DNA of 64,000 nt from Leptolinea tardivitalis. GTDB taxonomy: Bacteria > Chloroflexota > Anaerolineae > Anaerolineales > Anaerolineaceae. The stretch's first letter is position 1. Each line of letters starts with the position of its first letter. Below the pieces are notes generated by a model that saw only the letters and a list, made by a program, of their open reading frames with translations, was not told where the DNA came from and made no database searches. Positions 55,032 to 62,840 of this stretch are shown piece after piece. The stretch covers positions 372,001 through 436,000 of the forward strand of contig NZ_BBYA01000008.1 in NCBI RefSeq assembly GCF_001050275.1, written 5' to 3'. Made by a program: the position numbers and the translations under genes.

Positions 55032-58000
55032 TTATCCTTCATCTTTTGAATAGACAACCACTTTATTTCGACCGGATTTTTTTGCAGAATAGAGGGCTTC
55101 ATCCGCCATCGATAATATCTGGTCGTAATCAACTCCATGATCTGGATAAATAGCAATTCCAATAGAAATGGCAATATTGAATTTATGGCCGTCATATTCA
55201 ATTTCAAGGTCATTGATCCCTTGACGGAATACTTCTGCTTTTTGCCTGGCATCGGTAATATCTGTCTCCGGCAAGATGATCATGAATTCTTCTCCACCAT
55301 ACCGGCAGGCAATATCGCTCTGGCGGATATGCGTTGAAATAAAACCTGAGACAAGTTTCAAGGTTTGGTCACCTGCTTGATGGCCGTATGAATCGTTGAT
55401 ATTCTTGAAATGATCAATATCCATCAGTAAGAAAGCAATCGGGTGATGTCCGCGATCTGCCCGGCTGAATTCTGCCTGTAAGCGTTCCGACAGGAACCGC
55501 CGGTTGAATAGACCTGTCAGAGAATCATGGATGGCCAGTTCTCTGACCTCTTTTTCAAGAGCTGTAATGGCAGCCAGTTGAGATTTCAATTCGGAATTCG
55601 CCAGATCCAATTGCTTTTTCGAATCTTCCAATTCAGTGGTCCGTTCCATGACCCTTTTTTCAAGTTCTTGATTGATGGTATTAATATTCTTGATCCGTAA
55701 TTGCACAAGCGTAACGATCAACAAGAATCCGCCAAAGATCACGAATACCCTGAACCACCAGGTTTCCCACCATGGCGGTTGGATGATGATAATCAGGCTT
55801 CTTTCTTCATTATCATTCCAAAGGCCGTCATTATTGGCTGCTTTGACTCTAAAGGTGTATTTACCGGGTGGAAGATTGGTATATGTAACCTCATTCTTGG
55901 TTTTCGGCGGGGACCAATCTGCATCAAATCCGTCCATTTTGTATTGATATAGGTTTTTATCCGGCAATTGGTAACTTAGGGCGGCAAATTTAATGGTGAT
56001 TACAGATTGGTTGTATTGCAAAAGAATTGAGGCGGTTTTCTCGATCGGTTCTAGTAGTATGTCACTACCTGCTGGGACAGACTGATTGAATAATTGAAAA
56101 TCTGTAAATACTACAGGGGGCAGGAATGTATTCTTAGCGATTTGATCCGGACGGAAAAATGTGACTCCGTTAGATCCACCGAAGAATATTTCACCATCCG
56201 GGCCAAGTTGTGAACTTGCTATTTCAAAAAGGTCACCCTGCAATCCATCGCGGGCGCTGTAATTTACAAACTGATTTTGTTTTCGAAGGAAGTGACTGAT
56301 CCCTTTGCCGGTGCTCACCCAAAGGTCATCAGAATTCCCCGGTTGAATGCCAACAATGGTTTCGCTGGGTAACCCATCTTTGACAGTGTAATTTTCCCAT
56401 TCACCTGTTTTGATATGCAATCCGCTCAGCCCGTTAGACGTACCTGCCCAGATAATGTCATTCTGCTCATCGAGATACAGGGCAAATACAGCATCATCAA
56501 GAATGCTGTTTTCATTCGCGGGATCGTTGCGGTGATGGGTGAATTCGTCAGTTTTTGGATCAAGTAATTCCAATCCACCGCGGGCAGTGGCAATCCACAC
56601 CCTGCCAGATTTTTCAACAGCCAGATCGTAGACGGTATCTTCGGTTAAAGAATTGGGATTTTTGGCATCATATTTATATTCTTTTTCCATGAGACCCGTT
56701 TTCGTGTTGAAAAGATCAAGACCAAAGCCAAGTGTCCCCACCCATAAATGATCGTAGTCGGCTGATTTCATTACTGTGAGAAAATTACTGCCCAAAGCAC
56801 CTGTTTTAGTAGTATCAGATTTGAAGGCGGTAAATTTTCCGGTGACAGGATCCATCTTATTCAACCCGCCGCCCGACGTGGTCAACCAGAGGATACCTTT
56901 GCTGTCACGAAGGATATTCTGGATCTTGTCGCTGGAAATTGAGGTTGGATCATTCGGATCATTTTTATACAAGGTCATCCTATTGGTGGAACGCTCAAAT
57001 CGGTTCAAGCCGCCGCCAAAGGTACCAATCCAAATGATCCCATCTTTTTCTGCCAGAATGCTATATACGTTATTGGAACTCAGAGAATTTGGGTTTCCCG
57101 GTATGCTGCGATATAACCCGAATCGTTGAAATGAAGGATATAGTTTGTTCACCCCGCCATACCGGCTGGTGATCCATAGAACACCAGAACGATCTTCGGT
57201 CATCCAATAAAGGTCATTATTACTGACTGTTGTTGGATCGTTGGGGTTGTTTTGAAAGGATCGGAAAATTCCTTTTTCCCGGTTGAATAAATTCAGCCCG
57301 CCGTTTTCTGTCACAATCCAGAGGTTGTCGTGTTTATCTTCGTATATATTCCAGATGCGATCATTACTTAAAGTTTTAGGATCATCTGGTTTATTTCGGT
57401 AGGCGGTAAATTTCCCGGTATTGCGGTCAAAACGATTGAGACCACCGCCTCGCGTTCCGACCCAGAAGTTCCCACGAGAATCTTCGAGCATTGCCCACAC
57501 ATTGTTATGACTGATACTTTCTGGATTCTTTGGATCATTCGTGTAGAGGGTGAAATTATCAGTGTCAGGGTTATAACGTGACAGGCCGGCGCGGGTGCCA
57601 ACCCAGATGACACCGGAGTGATCCTGATATATGCGGTTTATTACTGGTGCCGCCAGCGCATGAGGATCATCTGGATTTACCACATAGTTTTTAAATAATC
57701 CGGTTTTGCGATCAAGAACACTCAGGCCACCACGAGTTCCAACCCAGATCTTCCCATCTTTGGCTTCTAAAAGAGACCAGATACTGTTATCTATCAGACT
57801 GTTGGGATTGTTTCCTTCTTTTTTATAATTCTTAAAATTCCCAGTCTCTGGATTGTAGACATCCAATCCACCGGGATCAGTACCAATCCAGATAAGACCG
57901 TCTGTTGATTCAATCAAAGCGAAGGTATTGTTATTACTGAGACTGTTGGGATTATCAACATCATGCCGAAATATGGTAAAGGAATATCCATCGTACCGAC

Positions 58001-58232
58001 AGACTCCATTGGCTGTGGCAAACCACATGAAACCCTGACGGTCCTGCAATACAGAAAGAACGGTAGCATGAGGAAGACCATCTTCAACCGTGAGGCGTTC
58101 AAACCTCAAATTACCCGAATACAGGTCAGGAGTAGAAGACTCGGCTGCGTAAACATTTTGGATGGAAAAAAACTGGGGGAAAAACATCAAAGCAACAGCA
58201 AACGCCAAAATTCGGGATCGATGTGATTTCAT
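55032..58232 (-). CDS. Diguanylate cyclase with extracellular two-component-regulator-type beta-propeller
   Basis: A 1,066-residue sensor enzyme. It has a signal peptide, then about a dozen Reg_prop repeats (GLIWIGTDPGGLDVYNPETG-like, about residues 45-690) forming extracytoplasmic propellers, a Y_Y_Y domain ending YTNLPPGKYTFRVKAANNDG, one transmembrane helix (about 830-855), a coiled coil, and a GGDEF domain. The active-site loop is GGEEF near residue 980, with an RxxD inhibitory site (RQSD) exactly five residues before it. It should make c-di-GMP in response to an external, probably carbohydrate-type, ligand; the ligand is inferred. Monocistronic. Confidence 0.92.
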   Translation of the reverse strand: MKSHRSRILAFAVALMFFPQFFSIQNVYAAESSTPDLYSGNLRFERLTVEDGLPHATVLSVLQDRQGFMWFATANGVCRYDGYSFTIFRHDVDNPNSLSNNNTFALIESTDGLIWIGTDPGGLDVYNPETGNFKNYKKEGNNPNSLIDNSIWSLLEAKDGKIWVGTRGGLSVLDRKTGLFKNYVVNPDDPHALAAPVINRIYQDHSGVIWVGTRAGLSRYNPDTDNFTLYTNDPKNPESISHNNVWAMLEDSRGNFWVGTRGGGLNRFDRNTGKFTAYRNKPDDPKTLSNDRIWNIYEDKHDNLWIVTENGGLNLFNREKGIFRSFQNNPNDPTTVSNNDLYWMTEDRSGVLWITSRYGGVNKLYPSFQRFGLYRSIPGNPNSLSSNNVYSILAEKDGIIWIGTFGGGLNRFERSTNRMTLYKNDPNDPTSISSDKIQNILRDSKGILWLTTSGGGLNKMDPVTGKFTAFKSDTTKTGALGSNFLTVMKSADYDHLWVGTLGFGLDLFNTKTGLMEKEYKYDAKNPNSLTEDTVYDLAVEKSGRVWIATARGGLELLDPKTDEFTHHRNDPANENSILDDAVFALYLDEQNDIIWAGTSNGLSGLHIKTGEWENYTVKDGLPSETIVGIQPGNSDDLWVSTGKGISHFLRKQNQFVNYSARDGLQGDLFEIASSQLGPDGEIFFGGSNGVTFFRPDQIAKNTFLPPVVFTDFQLFNQSVPAGSDILLEPIEKTASILLQYNQSVITIKFAALSYQLPDKNLYQYKMDGFDADWSPPKTKNEVTYTNLPPGKYTFRVKAANNDGLWNDNEERSLIIIIQPPWWETWWFRVFVIFGGFLLIVTLVQLRIKNINTINQELEKRVMERTTELEDSKKQLDLANSELKSQLAAITALEKEVRELAIHDSLTGLFNRRFLSERLQAEFSRADRGHHPIAFLLMDIDHFKNINDSYGHQAGDQTLKLVSGFISTHIRQSDIACRYGGEEFMIILPETDITDARQKAEVFRQGINDLEIEYDGHKFNIAISIGIAIYPDHGVDYDQILSMADEALYSAKKSGRNKVVVYSKDEG

Positions 58233-58540
58233 TTTTCCAGCCTGTAAGGGTACTGAATGTGAAAGCTGTTGATTATTTTCCAGAGGATTAAATCTGCGGT
58301 CAGCAATGAGATTGCTTTCCCCGTTAGTAATAATCTGGTAGTGATGCTGTTAGCATGAATATCTATTAATTTTACATGAATAGAATATGAAAATTGAATT
58401 TTAAGATAATTTTTATACAGTTTTTATGAAACAGATTACTAATTTTTTATTGGCAAAAAAATGGTGAGATTCGGTTTTTTAAGGAAAGGGTGTCGTTGTC
58501 AATCAACCACACCCTTCTCAACCTACGATAAGTATTTATT
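58233..58540. other. AT-rich intergenic region
   Basis: No gene is seen. It should hold the promoter of the diguanylate cyclase gene (right of 58,232 on the minus strand) and ends with a hairpin past the nucleoside phosphorylase stop. Several TATAAT-like A/T stretches occur but none has a convincing -35 box. Confidence 0.5.
58486..58516 (-). terminator. Possible terminator after the nucleoside phosphorylase
   Basis: On the minus strand GGGTGT-g-GTTG pairs with CAAC-g-ACACCC, extended by AA/TT. The following run (TCCTTAAAAAA) is only weakly T-rich, so efficiency is doubtful. Confidence 0.5.
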
Positions 58541-59383
58541 TCATATAGTGGGGAAATAGTATAACTTTCCAGCTTTTTTCTTCTTTTGATCCCAACCGGT
58601 TAAGATGCGCAAGGCTTCAGCACCTACCCGGCAGGCTCGTTCTTCACCGCCGGCATCGTCCCATTTACCCGTCAGTCGCTGGGCGATAACCGAAGCGACT
58701 ATACCAGCCCTGATTTTAAACAGACGAGCCAGAGTAAGAAGAGCGGCAGCTTCCATTTCAAAATTCAACACACCCAACCGACGGATATCGTCAAAAAAGG
58801 CGTCTGTTGAGGAGAGTTTGAAACCGCCAAAACTGGTGCGTCCCTGGCCTGCAAAGAAGGAAGCAGAAGTACAACCGGTTCCAACATGGTATCGATAACC
58901 GAATGTTTCAGCTGCTTCAATTAATGCCATTGTGACTTCATATGAAGCGGCGGCAGGGAATTCGGGACGAACATAGAGGGGCGTCATTCCATCTAAACGG
59001 ATACAGGCATCATTGATGATTAGATCGCCGTTTTCGATCCCCTCTTGAATGGCACCCGTTGAACCGACCCGGATGATGGTATGGGCACCCAGTTCGGCAG
59101 CTTCTGTCATTTTGTACTCCAGAGATGGCGCGCCAATTCCAGACGTCAGTGCCGATATTTTGGCGCCTTGATATACTCCCAGTGCAGCCCGATATCCGCG
59201 ATTCTGAGGGAATTCTTTTGCATTTTCCCATTGACCAGCCATGACACTGATCCGGTCAGGATCGCCGGGCATTAGCATATATCCACTGTAATCTTTGATT
59301 TCATCTTTGATGGCGATTTCAATATCACCACCTAATTCTGCATCTGACAACCCTTTTCGTCCTTCTTCCACTTTGCGAGACAT
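58541..59383 (-). CDS. Nucleoside phosphorylase (uridine phosphorylase-like)
   Basis: Cleaves nucleosides with phosphate to base and ribose-1-phosphate. The 280-residue protein is of the NP-I family. It has MLMPGDPDRIS (phosphate site), GIGAPSLEYKMTEA, IIRVGSTGAIQEGI, and the ribose-binding FEMEAAALLTLARL motif, most like uridine phosphorylases. Start at ATG 59383, with GGAAGGA about 9 bases upstream; an upstream in-frame ATG at 59425 adds 14 unlike residues. The last ~15 residues are Lys-rich. Pyrimidine versus purine preference is not certain. Confidence 0.88.
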   Translation of the reverse strand: MSRKVEEGRKGLSDAELGGDIEIAIKDEIKDYSGYMLMPGDPDRISVMAGQWENAKEFPQNRGYRAALGVYQGAKISALTSGIGAPSLEYKMTEAAELGAHTIIRVGSTGAIQEGIENGDLIINDACIRLDGMTPLYVRPEFPAAASYEVTMALIEAAETFGYRYHVGTGCTSASFFAGQGRTSFGGFKLSSTDAFFDDIRRLGVLNFEMEAAALLTLARLFKIRAGIVASVIAQRLTGKWDDAGGEERACRVGAEALRILTGWDQKKKKAGKLYYFPTI

Positions 59384-59700
59384 AGTATGTTCCTTCCGAT
59401 AATTTGAATTAATTGTATCTCTCAATAGTCTTATCTCGGGGAAATATCTTTCTGAGATAAAGAATGAAAAATCCTCCTTGAATCGAATTTCTAATCCGAC
59501 ACAAGGTATTGAAATTCAGAGACAACTTTTCCTATCGTCAACATACCCATAAATGATCAGGCTTTTTCAAATTAATATGTATGATTTATGGTTCTCCTCA
59601 AATTTGCCATATTTAATAATATTGAAGAGTCCATTTAATCCGACTTTTTCCCTACTTATACGGCAGGGTTTCTTTCCATCAAAAGAGTATTATCAGAAAA
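59384..59700. other. AT-rich intergenic region with a small inverted repeat
   Basis: No gene is seen. Inverted repeat TTATCTC...GAGATAA at about 59432-59459 lies upstream of the phosphorylase gene, with no T-run, and could be an operator or a leader hairpin. An AAGGAGG sequence on the minus strand near 59475 has no start codon at proper distance. Confidence 0.45.
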
Positions 59701-60720
59701 TCACTCTTTATATTTTTCCTTTATGGCGGGTATCAAGTATTCCTTGAAGGCACGGTTGATGTCATACTCGGGTTTCCAATTCCAATCATAACGGGCGGCA
59801 CTGTCATCTACATCTTGAGGCCATGAATCGACGATCCCTTGCCGTGCCAGGTGGGGTTGGAAACTTACTTTGGCATCTGGAAAATGTTCCAGCACAATTT
59901 TGTGGAATTCTTCTGCCGTCAGGCTGAAACTGGTGATGTTGTAGACAAGTTTGGATAATTTATCTCGGGGAGCAGCTTCCAATTCCAGCAACGATCTGAC
60001 GGCGTCTGGCATCATCATAAAGGGCAGGCGTGTATCTTTTCTCACGAAGCAGTTATAGGCTTCTCCACGGGCGGCATAATGTACCATCTCGGGTCCGTAA
60101 TCACTGGTGCCCCCAGTGGGAGTGGTAACTGCACTAATCAGACCGGGAAAACGGAGACAGCGGAAGTCAATATTGTTTCGTGGTTTATCAGCAGCCAGTT
60201 GGCGATAATGCCGGGTGTAATATCGTCCAAGATGTTCGCAATAGAGTTTGTTGCAGCCATACATCGTAAATGGTTCAAGATATTGTTCTTCTTTGACTTT
60301 TCCCACCTGATTCTTCAATTCAAGGGTGGGAATACCATAGGCGGCAATCGAAGATGGATATAAAAATTTGACGGTTTTTCCCTGCCAGGCTGCCTGTTCA
60401 ACCGCAAGCCGGAGTAAATTCAGTGTTCCCTCTACGTTAACCCGGTGGGCTGTTTCAGGGTTGTATTCTGCTTTGGTTGATAAGATGGAAGCCAGGTGAT
60501 ATATGGTGCGAATCTCATATTCCGCCACCAGACGACCAAGAAGCATGGTATCCAGAATATCTCCCTGGATAAACGGGTGACAGTATCCCCGGATGCTCTC
60601 ATCCAGAGGAGAGACATCCAGTGCCACAATCTGCACATCTCCGCGCTGCCCCAGGTGACTGATCAACCCGTGGCCTATTTCCCCATTTGCGCCTGTGATC
60701 AAGACAACTTCTTTTCGCAT
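59701..60720 (-). CDS. L-threonine 3-dehydrogenase, SDR (GalE-like) type
   Basis: Oxidises L-threonine to 2-amino-3-oxobutyrate with NAD+. The 339-residue extended-SDR protein has GANGEIGHGL (NAD site), the catalytic Ser-Tyr-Lys as YPSSIAAYG and MYGCNKLYCE, and the features that separate this group from sugar epimerases: RCLRFPGLISA, DTRLPFMMMPDAV and DSWPQDVDDSAARYDW. AGGAG lies 7 bases before the ATG. Kbl is not adjacent. A UDP-sugar epimerase is the alternative but fits less well. Confidence 0.85.
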   Translation of the reverse strand: MRKEVVLITGANGEIGHGLISHLGQRGDVQIVALDVSPLDESIRGYCHPFIQGDILDTMLLGRLVAEYEIRTIYHLASILSTKAEYNPETAHRVNVEGTLNLLRLAVEQAAWQGKTVKFLYPSSIAAYGIPTLELKNQVGKVKEEQYLEPFTMYGCNKLYCEHLGRYYTRHYRQLAADKPRNNIDFRCLRFPGLISAVTTPTGGTSDYGPEMVHYAARGEAYNCFVRKDTRLPFMMMPDAVRSLLELEAAPRDKLSKLVYNITSFSLTAEEFHKIVLEHFPDAKVSFQPHLARQGIVDSWPQDVDDSAARYDWNWKPEYDINRAFKEYLIPAIKEKYKE

Positions 60721-60818
60721 AGTACACTCCTGTTTACATTATTTTGAAACGGGACTGCAATGGCAAGTTATCTGAAATCATTGTAGCAGGATTTATTACC
60801 CTGTATTTATCTTTTATT

Positions 60819-61196
60819 CTACTGTTGGATGATTCCTCTCATACTAAGGTAGTTTTTCACGGTTTGGATAACATCCTGAGGGGTGAGGTAATCCGTAAGA
60901 ATATAAAGATCTGCGTTTTCTCTGGCATGAGATAATCGGTTTTTCTGTTCCTGGTATTCGGCTTCTGTCCAATTCAACCTGCGGCGTTTGCAGGTTACTT
61001 CATAGGACGCATCAAGATAGATGAGTACTGCAGGATTTGTCAGCCGGCGCCACATTGTGGGAACATAGGAATGTTCCTGTGCGATATGACGGAATTGGAC
61101 TCCCTCCCAATGCAGGGCAGAAATAAGCGTGGTTTTTCCTGAAGCACAGGGTCCAACAATTCCAATGATCACTATTTTTTGATGAGTTGTCTCCAT
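60819..61196 (-). CDS. Small P-loop NTPase/kinase-like protein
   Basis: A 125-residue protein with Walker A GPCASGKTTL at about residues 15-24, a following HIAQEHSYVP segment, and LIYLDASYEVTCKRRRL, reminiscent of the lid/base region in small nucleoside or shikimate-type kinases. It is shorter than such kinases, which usually have 170-200 residues, because the helix-rich middle is missing. No Shine-Dalgarno precedes the ATG. It lies beyond a terminator from the PP2C gene. Substrate unknown. Confidence 0.65.
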   Translation of the reverse strand: METTHQKIVIIGIVGPCASGKTTLISALHWEGVQFRHIAQEHSYVPTMWRRLTNPAVLIYLDASYEVTCKRRRLNWTEAEYQEQKNRLSHARENADLYILTDYLTPQDVIQTVKNYLSMRGIIQQ

Positions 61197-61202
61197 AGGA
61201 AG

Positions 61203-61230
61203 AAAAAAAACCGCCGTTTTAGACCGGCGG
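61203..61230 (-). terminator. Terminator of the PP2C-methyltransferase transcript
   Basis: On the minus strand CCGCCG, an 8-base loop, CGGCGG, then eight T. It lies 12 bases past the phosphatase stop and 7 bases before the P-loop start. Confidence 0.88.
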
Positions 61231-61241
61231 GCACAATAAAA

Positions 61242-62006
61242 TCAGTTCAAACTTTGCTCATCTTCACTGGGGAAACTTTCACGCATAATCATGGCATTGG
61301 TCGCTCTGAAGGGCAGCCGGACAGTCATACGCCTGATCTGGTCAGATTCCTGGGCAACAACTTTCAAAACAACAATACTCATATCGTCATTGGGTCTGCC
61401 CTGATCCATCCGAATTGCATGATTCAACAGGGTATCTGCAATTATCTGGGCAGGCGGATCCTGGTCTTCGATCAGGCTGTCAAGCAGTGTGCAAATATCC
61501 AATTGCTGACCGTACCGATCGCCAGCGTTATATACACCATCGGTATACATCACGATGGTGATGCCAGATTCAAGAGGTATTTCGGAGATAGCCGGTTTTA
61601 TATTTCGAGAAGTACCTATTGGTCTGCTTTCCGAATTCAAGCAGTCGATTTTATTATGGGTGGCTACAAATACCGGGGTGGGATTGTTGCGGGCAATTAC
61701 CACTGTGCCAGTCTGTAAATCTGCTGAAAGGATATTCAAACAGGCAGTAACCTTGCCATTTCGTTCAGTGAACAGGTGATCTGAGGCTGCCCGTGCCGCA
61801 GCACCGTCGCGAACACCTTCAGCCAACAGACCTATGACCTTGCGAACTACCATGGATGATATAGCTTTTGCCCCTCGGCCAGAAGATTGTCCATCGGCCA
61901 GAACTACGGATACTCCACCGTTCGGGCGTTCTACCACTTCTAATGTATCGCCTGATTCTGAAATGGCGTATTTATTGGTTTTGGCGGCTGCAACACTAAT
62001 TTCCAT
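61242..62006 (-). CDS. PP2C/SpoIIE-type serine phosphatase
   Basis: A 254-residue protein with the PPM-fold metal ligands: VVLADGQSSGRGAKA, MYTDGVYNAGD and NDDMSIVVLKV. It has no attached sensor or membrane domain. Such small stand-alone SpoIIE-like phosphatases usually act on anti-sigma antagonists or other phosphoserine proteins; no partner is in the window. Start at ATG 62006; upstream codons in frame to 62108 do not look coding. The ~25 C-terminal residues (RLPFRATNAMIMRESFPSED) extend beyond the core. Confidence 0.85.
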   Translation of the reverse strand: MEISVAAAKTNKYAISESGDTLEVVERPNGGVSVVLADGQSSGRGAKAISSMVVRKVIGLLAEGVRDGAAARAASDHLFTERNGKVTACLNILSADLQTGTVVIARNNPTPVFVATHNKIDCLNSESRPIGTSRNIKPAISEIPLESGITIVMYTDGVYNAGDRYGQQLDICTLLDSLIEDQDPPAQIIADTLLNHAIRMDQGRPNDDMSIVVLKVVAQESDQIRRMTVRLPFRATNAMIMRESFPSEDEQSLN

Positions 62007-62053
62007 TATGATGATTCTAATACAAAGTAACTCTGTTTGTAAGGACAGAAATA

Positions 62054-62704
62054 TTATACAGGATGTCCAATGATCACAAACAATTTTGCGTTGTTGGCTT
62101 GTATCCAATTCGTATTGACCAGGAATCCACTTTCTGAAAATCTCTTTTGAAGATACTCCTGAAAGGACTTTGATAGCGAATTGAATCCAAGTAAGGTTGT
62201 AAAGAAATGGATGATTTTTTCATGCAAACTGGTTCCTGTGATTTCTGCCGTTAATAGGATGATGAGTTTCCCATCAGGCTGAAGTACTCTGTGGATTTCA
62301 TTCATGGTTTCGATGAAAAAAATATAAGGTGCCGGAAAGGTGGCTGTAACTGTCTTAATTGAGGCTGTTCGAAAGGGTAAAGTTTGCCCCAATCCTCTGA
62401 CCAATGGTGGAGACGTGGATTCCCAGAATTGCCGACTGTAACAGAGCATCTGCGGACTCTCATCCAATCCAATTGAGAAAAATCCTTTCTCTTCCATTTG
62501 ATGGACAAGGATACCCTTGCCGCAACCCAGATCGATTACCGGTCCGATTTCCACTTCATTGCCTGCGGTCCGGATCCAATCATTCCATTTGCCTGCTGAA
62601 ACCAGCCAGGCGGCAAAATCATACAACCACGAAAAGCTGTGATAAAGGAGGTCATATCCCCAGAGAATCAACCGGCTCAACCAGTGGATATAGAAGGCTG
62701 ACAT
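62054..62704 (-). CDS. Class I SAM-dependent methyltransferase
   Basis: A 216-residue methyltransferase with motif I in VIDLGCGKGILVHQM, acidic residue in SIGLDESPQML, and a motif following IHRVLQPDGKLIIL. An N-terminal ~45-residue aromatic region (LILWGYDLLYHSFSWLYDFA) is amphipathic and may touch the membrane. A TATAAT on the minus strand (62716-62711) ends 6 bases before ATG 62704, suggesting a leaderless message; a longer TTG start at 62737 would include the -10 box in the coding region. Substrate unknown. It precedes the phosphatase by 47 bases on the same strand. Confidence 0.82.
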   Translation of the reverse strand: MSAFYIHWLSRLILWGYDLLYHSFSWLYDFAAWLVSAGKWNDWIRTAGNEVEIGPVIDLGCGKGILVHQMEEKGFFSIGLDESPQMLCYSRQFWESTSPPLVRGLGQTLPFRTASIKTVTATFPAPYIFFIETMNEIHRVLQPDGKLIILLTAEITGTSLHEKIIHFFTTLLGFNSLSKSFQEYLQKRFSESGFLVNTNWIQANNAKLFVIIGHPV

Positions 62705-62840
62705 AATTCGATTATAGTCATTCTCTGCCGTTGACAAAAAACCGGGAATCTTAGGGCAAAAAGATTTTTCCAGGATGGTTCTTCATGGAATATAATTCGG
62801 CAATTCTTAATTGCATCCTGGTGCTGGAAAGAGGTATGTT

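Noticed and set aside
59701-60720. UDP-glucose 4-epimerase
   Set aside because: Same SDR fold, but the DTRLPFMMMPDA and DSWPxxxDDSAAR segments are those of the SDR-type threonine dehydrogenases.
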